Position numbers and translations under genes: made by a program. Positions 1 through 9,214 of a DNA stretch of 64,000 bases are shown here, one piece after another. The notes beneath the pieces are model-generated. The model made no database searches, was not told where the DNA came from, and saw only the letters and a program-made list of their open reading frames with translations. Source of the DNA: Amycolatopsis japonica (GTDB lineage Bacteria; Actinomycetota; Actinomycetes; Mycobacteriales; Pseudonocardiaceae). The stretch covers positions 868,001 to 932,000 of the forward strand of contig NZ_CP008953.1 of assembly GCF_000732925.1 (NCBI RefSeq). The letters are read 5' to 3'. Every line of letters starts with the position of its first letter. Within the stretch, counting starts at the first letter, position 1.

Positions 1-1013
1 TGATCGCGGTCGGGAACGGCCAGGGCCTGCGCGCGCATACGCTGCTGCTCGGCACGGCCGCGACGTTGATCGCGCTGATCGTCGGCACCGGCTCCGGGCT
101 CTTCGGCAGCACTCCGAAGCCGACCGCGGGCGGGCTGGGGCTCGCGCTGTTCGTCGGCGCGACGATCTTCGCCATCGGCATGCAGCTGGGCGGTGCGTGC
201 GCGTCGGGAACGTTGTTCGCCGTCGGCTCCGGGCAGTCGACGATCGTGCTCACCCTCGGCGGGTTCATCACCGGATCGGTCCTCTACACGTGGGCGTATC
301 CGCTGCTGTCGGGCTGGCCCGAGTTCAAGGGTGTCCTGCTCGCCGACCACGTCGGCTGGTTCGGTTCGTGGGTGATCACCGTCGCCGTCCTCGCCGCGAT
401 CGTGCTGGGGACCCGGTTCGTGCAGAAGCGCCGCAACCCGCCGCCGGTCGACGTCGTCCCGACCGCGCGCGGATTCGCCCGGATCTACCGCGGCTCCTGG
501 CCGATCCTCGTCGGCGCCGTCGTCCTCGGGGTGCTGGCGGGCGCGGTCTTCCTGGTCTCCGGCGGGATCTGGGGTGTCACGAGCGCGTTCAGCCTGTGGG
601 GCGCCAAGATCCTGCAGGTGTTCGGCCTGCACCCCGAGACCTGGGAGTTCTGGCGGATCAAGGCGAACGCGGCTTCGCTGGCGGGGCCGATCTGGAAGGA
701 CAAGAACAGCCTCACCGACATCGGCATCATGATCGGCGCCGGGGTGGCGGCCGCGGCGGCGGGCGCGTGGAAGATCCACAGCTCGATCCCGTGGCGGTCC
801 GCGGTGGCCGCAGTGCTCGGCGGCATCCTGATGGGCGTCGGCGCGCGGATGGCCGGCGGCTGCAACATCGGCGCCTACCTCGGCGGTATCTCGGTCGGCA
901 GCCTCCACGGCTGGCTGTGGGGCGTCTTCGCGCTCGGCGGCACCTGGATCGGGCTCAAGCTGCGGCCGCTGTTCGGGCTCGGCAATCCGGCCCCGACCGA
1001 CAGCGTCTGCTGA
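1..1013 (+). CDS. YeeE/YedE-family sulfur-compound transporter (5' partial)
   Basis: The reading frame is open from base 3, so the gene begins upstream of the window; the TTG at 66 is not a convincing start. The product is a very hydrophobic membrane protein. It carries two related Gly/Cys motifs, GGACASGT near the N-terminal side and GGCNIGAYLGG near the C-terminus, followed by the segment SLHGWLWG. Those paired cysteine motifs are the hallmark of the YeeE/YedE family, members of which import thiosulfate or related sulfur compounds. Placement a few kilobases from cbs and metB suits a sulfur role, but the substrate is inferred. The stop is TGA at 1011. Confidence 0.85.
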   Translation, partial: IAVGNGQGLRAHTLLLGTAATLIALIVGTGSGLFGSTPKPTAGGLGLALFVGATIFAIGMQLGGACASGTLFAVGSGQSTIVLTLGGFITGSVLYTWAYPLLSGWPEFKGVLLADHVGWFGSWVITVAVLAAIVLGTRFVQKRRNPPPVDVVPTARGFARIYRGSWPILVGAVVLGVLAGAVFLVSGGIWGVTSAFSLWGAKILQVFGLHPETWEFWRIKANAASLAGPIWKDKNSLTDIGIMIGAGVAAAAAGAWKIHSSIPWRSAVAAVLGGILMGVGARMAGGCNIGAYLGGISVGSLHGWLWGVFALGGTWIGLKLRPLFGLGNPAPTDSVC

Positions 1014-1238
1014 TCACTCTTCGTGACACCCTGTACGCGGGTCTGCCCTTTCGGCCCGCATACAGGGAAAAAGTTGGCAGGTAAAACCCGTGTTCGGCTA
1101 CCCTCGGCTACATACCTGAGTTTGTGCCCTCATGCACAAGCTCGGTTGGGGAAGGCCCGGCGCTTCGCCGGGCGTCGATCTCGTAGTCGCGACCACGGGG
1201 GTTGTCGCGTCCACTCAGTACCAGGGGACGGACCTTTC

Positions 1239-2774
1239 ATGTCAACGCAAAGCCCGGCCGCACCGGGCGGAGACAAACTCGACGCCGGCGTGCTCAAGGT
1301 CGCCGGCGTCGTCATCCTCGGCGCGATCATGGCGATCCTCGACACGACGGTCGTCAACGTCGCGCTCCAGAAACTGACCATCGAGTTCCAGACCTCGTTC
1401 GACACCATCCAGTGGATCGCGACCGGCTACATGCTCGCCCTGGCGACGGTCATCCCGATCACCGGCTGGGCTTCGGACCGCTTCGGCACCAAGCGGCTCT
1501 ACATGACCGCGATCGGGCTGTTCCTGATCGGCTCGATGCTCGCCGGGATGGCCTGGGACGTCGAATCGCTGATCATCTTCCGGGTCCTGCAGGGCTTCGG
1601 CGGCGGCATGCTGATGCCCGCCGGAATGACGATCCTGACCAGGGCCGCCGGTCCGCACCGGATCGGGCGGGTGATGGGCGTGCTCGGGGTGCCGATGCTG
1701 CTCGGCCCGATCGGCGGCCCGATCCTCGGCGGCTGGCTGGTCGACGCGGTGAGCTGGCGCTGGATCTTCTACATCAACGTGCCGATCGGCCTGATCACCA
1801 TGGCGATGGCCTGGCGCCTGCTGCCGAAGGACCGGCCGGAGCCCAGTGAGCGGTTCGACTTCGTCGGCATGCTGATGGTCTCGCCGGGTCTGGCGGCGCT
1901 GATCTTCGGCGTCTCGAACATCCCGGCGGCGGGCGGTGTCGGCGCGGTGGACGTCTGGCTGCCCGCGCTGGCCGGGGTCGCGTTGCTGGTGGCGTTCGTG
2001 TTCCGGGCGAACCGGGTCACGAACCCGCTGCTCGACCTGAAGCTGTTCAAGAACCGGTCGTTCTCCGTCGCCATGGTGACGATGACCTTCTTCTGTGTCG
2101 CGTTCTTCGGCGCGATGCTGCTCCTGCCGACGTATTTCGTGCTGGCGCGCGGCGAATCGGCGATGAACGCCGGTCTGCTGCTCGCTCCGCAGGGTGTCGG
2201 CGCGATGCTGACCATGCCGATCGCGGGCCGGTTCGCGGACAAGATCGGCGCGCGGAAGATCGTGCTGCCCGGTCTCGTGCTGATGCTCGCCGGGTTGATC
2301 GCCTTCACCCAGATCACCGCCGCGACGCCGTACTGGCTGCTGCTTTCGGCGCTGTTCGTGATGGGGCTCGGCATGGGCGCGACGATGATGCCGATCACCT
2401 CGGCCGCGTTGCAGACGCTCAAGTCGCAGGACATGGCGAAGGCTTCGACGGCCACGAACATCCTGCAGCAGACCGCCGGGGCGATCGGTTCGGCCGTGCT
2501 GTCGATCATCCTGGCGGCCCTGCTTGCCGGGAAGTTCGGCGTGCCGACCGCGCAGGGGCAGCTGGCCGCGACGGCCGCGGTGATGAACCCGGCGACGCGC
2601 GAAGCGGCTTCGGGGCTGACCGCGGACGCGTTCTCGACGACGTTCCTGTGGTCGATGATCCTGCTCGCGCTGTGCCTGATCCCGGCGGCGTTCCTGCCGA
2701 AGACCAAGCCCGCGCCGCCGGAGGGCGCGGCCGACGGTGAGGTCGCCGCGGCACCGCCGGTCATGACCCACTAG
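1239..2774 (+). CDS. DHA2-type MFS multidrug efflux transporter (EmrB/QacA family)
   Basis: The 511-residue product has about 14 hydrophobic segments. Near residue 80 is the MFS motif A-like stretch GWASDRFGTKR, followed later by the antiporter motif C region (LLGPIGGPILGGW), which is typical of proton-driven drug export. I chose the ATG at 1239 (MSTQSPAAPGG) rather than the upstream open frame, because residues before it are not membrane-protein-like and the family normally starts just before the first helix (VVILGAIMAILDTTVVNVAL). Length agrees with DHA2 transporters. It is followed by a strong inverted repeat and appears monocistronic. The drug or metabolite exported cannot be told. Confidence 0.9.
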   Translation: MSTQSPAAPGGDKLDAGVLKVAGVVILGAIMAILDTTVVNVALQKLTIEFQTSFDTIQWIATGYMLALATVIPITGWASDRFGTKRLYMTAIGLFLIGSMLAGMAWDVESLIIFRVLQGFGGGMLMPAGMTILTRAAGPHRIGRVMGVLGVPMLLGPIGGPILGGWLVDAVSWRWIFYINVPIGLITMAMAWRLLPKDRPEPSERFDFVGMLMVSPGLAALIFGVSNIPAAGGVGAVDVWLPALAGVALLVAFVFRANRVTNPLLDLKLFKNRSFSVAMVTMTFFCVAFFGAMLLLPTYFVLARGESAMNAGLLLAPQGVGAMLTMPIAGRFADKIGARKIVLPGLVLMLAGLIAFTQITAATPYWLLLSALFVMGLGMGATMMPITSAALQTLKSQDMAKASTATNILQQTAGAIGSAVLSIILAALLAGKFGVPTAQGQLAATAAVMNPATREAASGLTADAFSTTFLWSMILLALCLIPAAFLPKTKPAPPEGAADGEVAAAPPVMTH

Positions 2775-2782
2775 GGCACGAA

Positions 2783-2859
2783 AAAGGGAGCAAGGGACCT
2801 TTGCTACCGCCTGCTTAGCCACGCTAAGCGAGTGGTAGCAAAGGTCCCTTGCTCCCTTT
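2783..2859. terminator. Compound inverted repeat between convergent genes (family A, copy 1)
   Basis: Two perfect 26-base arms at 2783-2808 and 2834-2859 enclose a second small hairpin, GCTTAGC at 2813-2819 with GCTAAGC at 2823-2829. The arms contain the core CAAGGGACCTTTGCTACC. It lies between convergent genes and probably acts as a bidirectional terminator. Related copies occur at 10394-10460, and a solo arm lies at 59048-59070. Confidence 0.8.
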
Positions 2860-2874
2860 CCGCAGGTCAGCGGG

Positions 2875-4095
2875 TCAGGAGAGGCGCTCCAGCACCATCG
2901 CCATGCCCTGGCCGCCACCGACGCACATCGTCTCGAGACCGAACTGCTTGTCGTGGTGCCGCAGCGAGTTGATCAGCGTCGAGGTGATCCGCGCGCCGGT
3001 CATGCCGAACGGGTGGCCGACGGCGATCGCGCCGCCGTTGACGTTCAGCCGGTCGAGGTCGATCCCGAGGTCCTTGTACGACGGGATGACCTGCGCGGCG
3101 AACGCCTCGTTGATCTCGACGAGGTCGATGTCGCCGATGGACATCCCGGCGCGCGCGAGCGCCCGCTTCGACGCTTCGACCGGGCCATAGCCCATGATCT
3201 CCGGCGACAGCCCCGAGACGCCGGTCGAAACGACGCGGGCGAGCGGCGTGAGGCCGAGTTCCTTCGCCTTGGTGTCGGACATGATGATCACCGCGGCGGC
3301 GCCGTCGTTGAGCGCGCAGCAGTTGCCCGCGGTGATCCGGCCGTCGGGGCGGAAGACCGGCTTGAGGCCGGAGACGCCTTCGAGGGTGACGCCGGCGCGC
3401 GGGCCGTCGTCCTTCGAGACCACCGTGCCGTCGGGCAGGGTCACCGGGGTGATGTCGTTGGCCCAGAAGCCGTCGGCGATGGCCTTCTCGGCGAGGTTCT
3501 GCGAGCGGACGCCGAACTCGTCCATCTCCTCACGCGAAACGTTCTTCAGCCGCGCCAGGTTTTCGGCGGTCTGGCCCATCGCGATGTAGACGTCCGGCAG
3601 GACACCGTTCTCGCGCGGGTCCGTCCAGCTGTCGGCGCCCTCGGCCGCCACCTGCGCGGTGCGGGCCTCGGCGTCGGCGAACAGCGGGTTGTGCGTGTTC
3701 GGCCAGGAGTCCGAGCTGCCGTTGGCGAAGCGGGAAACCGTCTCGACGCCGGCGGAGATGAACACGTCGCCTTCGCCGGCCTTGATCGCGTGCAGCGCCA
3801 TGCGGGTGGTCTGGAGGCTCGACGAGCAGTACCGCGTGATCGTGCAGCCGGGCAGGTGGTCGTAGCCGAGTTCGACGGCGACGGCCCGGCCCATGTTGAA
3901 GCCCTGCTCGCCGCCGGGGAGACCACAGCCCAGCATGAGGTCTTCGATCTGCGTCGGGTCGAGTTCGGGGACCTTGTCGAGCGCGGCACGGACCATCTGC
4001 GCGGTGAGGTCGTCCGGGCGGATGCTCACCAGCGATCCCTTGCCGGCGCGGCCGATCGGGGATCGGGCGGTGGAGACGATGACGGCTTCGGGCAT
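2875..4095 (-). CDS. Acetyl-CoA C-acyltransferase (thiolase)
   Basis: The 406-residue enzyme cleaves 3-ketoacyl-CoA, or condenses acyl-CoAs, in fatty-acid or sterol degradation. The catalytic nucleophile Cys lies in RYCSSSLQT (about residue 89), the His in VGHPFGMTGAR (about 363) and the second Cys in CVGGGQGMAM (about 391), so all thiolase catalytic residues are present. The ATG at 4095 (MPEAVIVSTARSPIG) has AGGGAG nine bases upstream and gives the canonical N-terminus. It is transcribed divergently from cbs. This is the position of fadA3 (Rv1074c) in M. tuberculosis. Chain-length specificity is unknown. Confidence 0.93.
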   Translation of the reverse strand: MPEAVIVSTARSPIGRAGKGSLVSIRPDDLTAQMVRAALDKVPELDPTQIEDLMLGCGLPGGEQGFNMGRAVAVELGYDHLPGCTITRYCSSSLQTTRMALHAIKAGEGDVFISAGVETVSRFANGSSDSWPNTHNPLFADAEARTAQVAAEGADSWTDPRENGVLPDVYIAMGQTAENLARLKNVSREEMDEFGVRSQNLAEKAIADGFWANDITPVTLPDGTVVSKDDGPRAGVTLEGVSGLKPVFRPDGRITAGNCCALNDGAAAVIIMSDTKAKELGLTPLARVVSTGVSGLSPEIMGYGPVEASKRALARAGMSIGDIDLVEINEAFAAQVIPSYKDLGIDLDRLNVNGGAIAVGHPFGMTGARITSTLINSLRHHDKQFGLETMCVGGGQGMAMVLERLS

Positions 4096-4282
4096 GGAAC
4101 GACACTCCCTTGTTCTCGATCCAGACGCGCTAAGCGGTTGCTCACCTCGCATCCTCCACCGGAGGGAGGTGCGGGTCAAAGGCGAACGCGACCCACGCCA
4201 CTCTTTCAGTCGGCCCCGTCTGATCCCGGTTCTCACGCCGCCGGAGTTGAGTGGACACATCGCGACCTGCGGCGTTTAGGCT

Positions 4283-5659
4283 GTGGGAGTGGAATACGTC
4301 GAGCACATCGTGGACCTCGTGGGCAACACCCCTCTGGTCAAGCTGAACGCACTGGCCGAGGGGCTGCAGCCGCTCATCCTGGCCAAGGTCGAGTACGTCA
4401 ACCCCGGCGGCAGCGTCAAGGACCGCATCGCGCTGCGGATGATCGAAGCCGCGGAGCGTTCCGGCGAACTGAAGCCCGGCGGCACCATCGTCGAGCCGAC
4501 GTCCGGCAACACCGGCGTCGGGCTGGCCATGGTGGCGCAGCGCAAGGGATACAAGTGCGTGTTCGTCTGCCCGGACAAGGTCAGCGAGGACAAGCGCAAC
4601 GTGCTCAAGGCCTACGGTGCCCGCGTCGTGGTCTGCCCGACCGCGGTGGCGCCGGAGCACCCGGACTCCTACTACAACGTCTCCGATCGTCTCGTCCGCG
4701 AGATCGAAGGCGCCTGGAAGCCGAACCAGTACGCCAACCCCGAGAACCCCGCCAGCCACTACCACTCGACCGGCCCGGAGCTCTGGAGCCAGACCGAGGG
4801 CAAGATCACGCATTTCGTCGCGGGCGTCGGCACGGGCGGCACGATCTCGGGCACCGGCAAGTACCTCAAGGAGGTCAGCGACGGACGCGTCCAGGTCATC
4901 GGCGCCGACCCCGAAGGTTCGGTGTACTCCGGCGGGACCGGGCGGCCGTACCTGGTCGAGGGCGTCGGCGAGGACTTCTGGCCGGACACCTACGACCGTG
5001 ACATCGCCGACCGGATCATCGCCGTGTCGGACGCGGACTCCTTCGACATCACCCGCCGCCTCGCGCTCGAAGAGGGGCTGCTCGTCGGCGGTTCGTGCGG
5101 TATGGCCGTCGCCGCCGCGCTCAAGCTCGCCGAGGGGCTCGGCCCGGACGACGTCGTCGTCGTGCTCCTGCCCGACGGCGGCCGCGGCTACCTCACCAAG
5201 GTGTTCAACGACAGCTGGATGTCGTCCTACGGCTTCCTGCCGCCGGACTCCAGCGGCGCGACCGTCGGCGACGTCCTGATGAAGAAGAGCGGCTCGCTGC
5301 CGAGCCTCGTGCACAGTCACCCGAACGAGACCGTCGCCGAAGCGGTGGCGATCCTTTCGGAGTTCGGCGTCAGCCAGATGCCCGTGGTCAGCGCGGAGCC
5401 GCCGGTCATGGCGGCCGAGGTCGTGGGCGCGGTCAACGAGCGCGATCTGCTCGAAGCGCTCTTCACCGGCAAGGCCCAGCTGGCCGACCGGCTCGAGCAG
5501 CACATGTCGCCCCCGCTGCCGACCATCGGCGCCGGTGAACAGGTGAGCGCGGCGATGGAGGCGCTCTCGGGTGCCGACGGCGCGCTGGTGCTGGTCGACG
5601 GCAAACCGGCGGGTGTCGTCACCCGGCACGACCTGCTCGCGTTTCTCGCGGGACGGTAA
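4283..5659 (+). CDS. cbs: Cystathionine beta-synthase
   Basis: This PLP enzyme condenses serine with homocysteine to cystathionine, the first step of reverse transsulfuration. The fold-II PLP domain includes the Schiff-base lysine in NPGGSVKDR (about K46), the phosphate-binding loop GVGTGGTISGTGKYL and the substrate loop EPTSGNTGVG. Two CBS domains follow from about residue 330 to the end (458 residues). Two GTG codons are possible starts (4283 and 4289); no strong Shine-Dalgarno separates them, and 4283 is used here. The sequence closely follows mycobacterial Cbs (Rv1077) as I recall it. With metB 3.5 kb downstream it completes homocysteine-to-cysteine conversion. Confidence 0.95.
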   Translation: MGVEYVEHIVDLVGNTPLVKLNALAEGLQPLILAKVEYVNPGGSVKDRIALRMIEAAERSGELKPGGTIVEPTSGNTGVGLAMVAQRKGYKCVFVCPDKVSEDKRNVLKAYGARVVVCPTAVAPEHPDSYYNVSDRLVREIEGAWKPNQYANPENPASHYHSTGPELWSQTEGKITHFVAGVGTGGTISGTGKYLKEVSDGRVQVIGADPEGSVYSGGTGRPYLVEGVGEDFWPDTYDRDIADRIIAVSDADSFDITRRLALEEGLLVGGSCGMAVAAALKLAEGLGPDDVVVVLLPDGGRGYLTKVFNDSWMSSYGFLPPDSSGATVGDVLMKKSGSLPSLVHSHPNETVAEAVAILSEFGVSQMPVVSAEPPVMAAEVVGAVNERDLLEALFTGKAQLADRLEQHMSPPLPTIGAGEQVSAAMEALSGADGALVLVDGKPAGVVTRHDLLAFLAGR

Positions 5660-5775
5660 AGAGGCATTTCATCGGATGGTCGGGCCGGGGCGTTACGAGC
5701 GGCCCACCCGGCTATCCGATAGCGTGTCGGATGAGTTGAACTTTTATGTCCTCGTCAAGGGGGTTCAAGACCCAA

Positions 5776-7314
5776 ATGAGTGCTCCGCAGCCACCGAATC
5801 AGCCTTGGGGTGGCGCCCAGCCACCGCAGGGACCCCCGAGTGGCCCTCAGCCGCAGCAAGACAACCCGTTCGGTTCCCCGGAACCGACGCAGGTGGTGCA
5901 GCCCGGGCAGCCGGCCCAGCCCGACTACGGGCAGCCGCAGTACGGGCAGCAGCCTTCCCCTGAGCAGCAGGGCGGCGGGTTCGGCGACACGCCGGAGCCC
6001 ACACAGGTCGTGCAGCCGGTCCAGCCGGGTTCCGGCGACGCGAACGCGACCCAGGTCGTGCAGCCGGTGAGCGGTGGCGGGGAGAGCCCCACCGCCGAGT
6101 CCACCCAGCTCGTGCCGCCGGGTTCGCAGCCGCCCGCCATCCCGTACGCCCCGCCGCCGAGCGCGGCCGACAACCCGGCCGCCGGTGCCTACGGCGCCCA
6201 GGGTGGCGGCTTCGGTCAGCAGCAGGGCTTCGGCCAGCCCCAGCAGGGCGGGTTCGACCCGGCGCAGGGCCAGCAGCAGCCCGGTTTCGGCCAGCCGCAG
6301 CAGGGCTTCGGCGGACCGCCGCAGGGCGGCTTCGGCCAGCAGCCCGGTTTCGGCGGGCCGCCCCCGGGTTACAGCCCCGCGGCAGCAGGCGGCGGCGGTG
6401 GCAACCAGATGTTCGGGTTCATCGCCGGCGGCGTCGTGGCGCTGCTCGGCCTGATCGCCTTGATCGTCTCGTTCGTCTACTTCGGTGACGCCAGCGACTA
6501 CTCGAAGATCTTCGACAGCGCTCCGAACCAGGAGCAGATCGACAAGTTCCTCGACGAGGCCGGTGTGGCCGGTCCGGGCGCCACCTGGTTCTACGTGATC
6601 ATGCTTCTGGTCGGATCGCTCGTCTCGATCGCCGGTGGTGTGGGGCTCGCCCTCGCGGGCAAGCTCCCCGGCACGGTGAAGAAGATCGCGCCGATCGTCG
6701 TCGCCGCGGGCGGCGCGTTGCTGGTGCTGTTCGGCGTCCTCCTGCTCAGCGGTTCGACCCCGTCGTCGGACTTCCTGGACAAGCTGCCGCCGTCCGCTCG
6801 GGAAGGCGCCGGTATCGGCGGTGGCCTGCTGCACCTGCTCCTCGGCATCGTGATCCTGATCGTCGGTGTGCTGGGCCTGATCCCGGCGACCGCGCAGTTC
6901 GTCGGCCTCGGTGGCGGCGGTTCGGTGCTGGGCGCCCCGCAGGGCGGTCAGCCCGGTGGTTTCGGTGGCCCGCCGCAGGGTGGTTTCGGCCAGCCGGGGC
7001 AGCCCGGTCAGCCGGGCCAGCCCGGACAGTTCGGCCAGCCGCAGCCGGGTGGCTTCGGCCAGCCCGGACAGCCCGGCCCGTCTTCGGGTGGTTTCCCGCA
7101 GCAGGGTCAGCCCGGTGGTTTCGGGCAGCAGCCGGGTCAGCAGGGCCCGCCCAGTGGCGGGTTCGCCCAGCCGGGCCAGCCGCCGCAGGGTGGTTTCGGC
7201 CAGGCCCCGCAGCAGCCCGGCGGTTTCGGGCAGCAGCCCGGACAGCAGGGGCCGCCCAGCGGCGGTTTCGGCCAGCCGGGCCAGCAGCCCGGTCAGCCCC
7301 CGCAGCAGTGGTGA
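5776..7314 (+). CDS. Pro/Gln/Gly-rich four-helix membrane protein (Pra-like position)
   Basis: The 512-residue product has a Pro/Gln-rich N-terminal half with PTQVVQP repeats. Four hydrophobic helices follow in the middle, starting around [14 protein letters not shown], then [25 protein letters not shown] and [14 protein letters not shown]. The C-terminal tail of about 130 residues is built of [14 protein letters not shown] repeats. I start at the ATG at 5776 ([13 protein letters not shown]) because AAGGGGG lies 11 bases upstream; an in-frame ATG at 5746 is less well placed. It sits between cbs and metB, where mycobacteria have the proline-rich antigen pra (Rv1078), and is probably its counterpart. 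Biochemical function is unknown. A strong hairpin follows. Confidence 0.8.
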   Translation: MSAPQPPNQPWGGAQPPQGPPSGPQPQQDNPFGSPEPTQVVQPGQPAQPDYGQPQYGQQPSPEQQGGGFGDTPEPTQVVQPVQPGSGDANATQVVQPVSGGGESPTAESTQLVPPGSQPPAIPYAPPPSAADNPAAGAYGAQGGGFGQQQGFGQPQQGGFDPAQGQQQPGFGQPQQGFGGPPQGGFGQQPGFGGPPPGYSPAAAGGGGGNQMFGFIAGGVVALLGLIALIVSFVYFGDASDYSKIFDSAPNQEQIDKFLDEAGVAGPGATWFYVIMLLVGSLVSIAGGVGLALAGKLPGTVKKIAPIVVAAGGALLVLFGVLLLSGSTPSSDFLDKLPPSAREGAGIGGGLLHLLLGIVILIVGVLGLIPATAQFVGLGGGGSVLGAPQGGQPGGFGGPPQGGFGQPGQPGQPGQPGQFGQPQPGGFGQPGQPGPSSGGFPQQGQPGGFGQQPGQQGPPSGGFAQPGQPPQGGFGQAPQQPGGFGQQPGQQGPPSGGFGQPGQQPGQPPQQW

Positions 7315-7340
7315 TTCGCCGCCGCTGAACGGTTTCGTTC

Positions 7341-7373
7341 GGAACACCCCCGGCCCGTGGCCGGGGGTGTTCC
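7341..7373 (+). terminator. Rho-independent-type terminator
   Basis: Perfect 14-base arms (GGAACACCCCCGGC at 7341-7354 and its complement at 7360-7373) with a 5-base loop are followed by GTTTT. It lies 26 bases after the stop of the Pro/Gln-rich membrane protein. Confidence 0.85.
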
Positions 7374-7466
7374 GTTTTGGCCGGGGTATGCCGATTCGCC
7401 TGCCACGGCCGGTACCCGCGGACTAGGGTGAGCGCCGTTGACCACACCTGGCCCGACGGGAGCGAC

Positions 7467-8027
7467 GTGACCGGTCCGTACGGATATCCCGCCCAGCAGC
7501 CCGGACCGCCAGGTTTCGGGTACCCCGCACCGCAGGCCAAGCCGTCCGGGGCGACGGCGATCATCGCGGCGGTGCTCGGCCTCGTCGGGGCGCTCGCGTC
7601 CGGTTTCATCCCGATCCGCTACTTCATCGAGCTCCCGTCGGGGTTCAGCCTTTCGAACCTGCCCGGCTTCGCGCTCGTCGAACTGGTGCTGTACTTGGTC
7701 GCCGCGCTGTTCCTGCTGATGGGCGCGCTGACGACGTTCTTCCGTTCGCTGATCGGCGCCATCCTGCTGATCCTCGGCTCGCTGCTCGCCATCCTGGCCG
7801 TCGTGCTGGAGCCGATCGCGTTCCGCGTGCCGTACCGGATCCATCTCGACATCCTGCTCCGGTTCGCGACCTTCGACGGTGTCCTCCGGCTGGCCATGGT
7901 CGTGTTCGGTCTGGTGTCGCTGCTGCTGGCGGTGCTCCCGCCGACGTTCAGGTACCTGCGCTGGCGGCCCGCCCCGGTGCAGCCGTATCGGCCGCAGAAT
8001 CAGTTTCCCCAGCAGGGTGGATGGTGA
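7467..8027 (+). CDS. Small four-helix membrane protein, paralogue 1
   Basis: The 186-residue product has a short Pro/Gly/Tyr N-terminal stretch (GPYGYPAQQPGPPGFGYP). Hydrophobic segments follow around residues 30-50, 68-90, 90-110 and 135-160, and the tail is polar. The GTG at 7467 is preferred because GGGAG lies five bases upstream. The layout matches the next two genes, so the three look like a tandem paralogous set. I recognise no catalytic motif, and function is unknown. Confidence 0.7.
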   Translation: MTGPYGYPAQQPGPPGFGYPAPQAKPSGATAIIAAVLGLVGALASGFIPIRYFIELPSGFSLSNLPGFALVELVLYLVAALFLLMGALTTFFRSLIGAILLILGSLLAILAVVLEPIAFRVPYRIHLDILLRFATFDGVLRLAMVVFGLVSLLLAVLPPTFRYLRWRPAPVQPYRPQNQFPQQGGW

Positions 8028-8063
8028 GATCCTGAGCCGTCCGGCTCGGCTTGGGGGAGTTCG

Positions 8064-8534
8064 ATGGGGCAGAACCAGTCTTCGGGGACCGCGATCGGCG
8101 CGGCCGTCCTCGCCATCCTGTGCGGCATGCGGTACTTGTCCGAGGCGGGCGCCTTCGTCGGGCAGCTCGCCTTTCTCGGGCCGGCTCCCCAGTACTTCGC
8201 CGGAACCGCGTGGAACGGGGTACTGACGGCGGCCTTGTTCGTCGGCGGCATCCTGTTGCTGCTGCGCCGGACCCTCGGCCGCACCCTCGTCGTCGCCGGG
8301 ACGGCGCTCGCGATGGTGGCGACGTTGCTCGCGAACGGAGCGGCCCGCGCGTACTTCTTCGCCGAAGTGGACGGAGAGCCACTGGTGACAGGAGAGGTGG
8401 TCGCGTTCGTCCTGTTCGTGATGACCTTCGCCGCGCTGGTGCTGTCGGTGATCAGGCCGACCTCGGACTGGCTGGAGGGACGACGGCCCGACGAGGAAGA
8501 GCCGTCGAAGCAGGATCGGCTTCCCGGCTGGTAG
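8064..8534 (+). CDS. Small membrane protein, paralogue 2
   Basis: The 156-residue product lacks the Pro-rich leader of its neighbours but keeps the helical core (GTAIGAAVLAILCG, FVGGILLLLRRTLGRTL, FVLFVMTFAALVLSV). The start at 8064 has GGGGGAG just upstream. It begins 36 bases after paralogue 1 and precedes paralogue 3 by 35 bases, so the three are probably co-transcribed. Function is unknown. Confidence 0.7.
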   Translation: MGQNQSSGTAIGAAVLAILCGMRYLSEAGAFVGQLAFLGPAPQYFAGTAWNGVLTAALFVGGILLLLRRTLGRTLVVAGTALAMVATLLANGAARAYFFAEVDGEPLVTGEVVAFVLFVMTFAALVLSVIRPTSDWLEGRRPDEEEPSKQDRLPGW

Positions 8535-8569
8535 CCGGGGATGGGACAAGGATTCGGCAAAGGGGAGAA

Positions 8570-9163
8570 ATGACTTACCAGCACTACCCGCCGCAGGGCG
8601 GCTACCCGGCACCCGGTGCCTACCCGCCGCCGGGAATGGCGCGGCAACCGAGCGGGGCGACCGGGATCATCGCCGGGATCTTGGCGATCCTCGGCGGGCT
8701 CTGGTTCCTCGCCGGGACCGTGTCCCACGTCATCGAGCTCTCCCATTACGTCATTTCGTTCCTCGTCGTCGGGGCGGTGCTGGACTTCGTCAGCGCGGCT
8801 CTGCTGCTGGGCGGCGGGATCCTGCTGCTCGTGCGCAAACGCGCCGGACGGGTGCTCACCGTGATCGGTTCCGCGGGCGCGATCGGGTTCGTGGCGCTGA
8901 CCTTCCTGTTCCGGGCGATCGGCTCGAGTTTCTACTTCTCGTACGGCGGGGTGATGCTGCATTTCGGCTTCGGCTGGCTTCTCTTCGTGGTCCTGATCCC
9001 GGCGATCGTGACCCTCGTGCTCGCGCTGATCCCGCCGACGGGGCGCTGGCTGGCGGCCAAGAACACTCCCACGCAGCCGCCCAACTTCGGCTACCCGCCA
9101 CAGCCCGGCTACCCGCCGGCTCCCGGTGCCCAGCAGCAGGGACAACCACCCGCGCAGTGGTGA
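8570..9163 (+). CDS. Small four-helix membrane protein, paralogue 3
   Basis: The 197-residue product has a Pro/Tyr/Gly-rich N-terminus (QGGYPAPGAYPPPGMARQ), four hydrophobic segments and a Pro/Gln-rich C-terminal tail ending in QQQGQPPAQW. The tail resembles that of the large Pro/Gln-rich protein at 5776. The ATG at 8570 is preceded by AGGGGAG at good spacing; the longer open frame upstream overlaps paralogue 2 in another frame and is not used. The phrase SGATGIIAGILAILGG matches SGATAIIAAVLGLVGA of paralogue 1. It is the last membrane gene before metB. Confidence 0.72.
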   Translation: MTYQHYPPQGGYPAPGAYPPPGMARQPSGATGIIAGILAILGGLWFLAGTVSHVIELSHYVISFLVVGAVLDFVSAALLLGGGILLLVRKRAGRVLTVIGSAGAIGFVALTFLFRAIGSSFYFSYGGVMLHFGFGWLLFVVLIPAIVTLVLALIPPTGRWLAAKNTPTQPPNFGYPPQPGYPPAPGAQQQGQPPAQW

Positions 9164-9214
9164 GTTCAATCCCAGACGATGGGATCCCGGGTGGGTGGCC
9201 GTACCCTTGGGGGT

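Noticed and set aside
1074..1104. Promoter of the DHA2 transporter (TTGGCA ... TACCCT)
   Set aside because: The spacer is 19 bases and the -10 match is poor. Too weak to list as a feature.
1242..2918. 558-residue minus-strand frame opposite the DHA2 transporter
   Set aside because: It is an Arg/Asp/His-rich shadow of the transporter's codon structure, with no recognisable domain.
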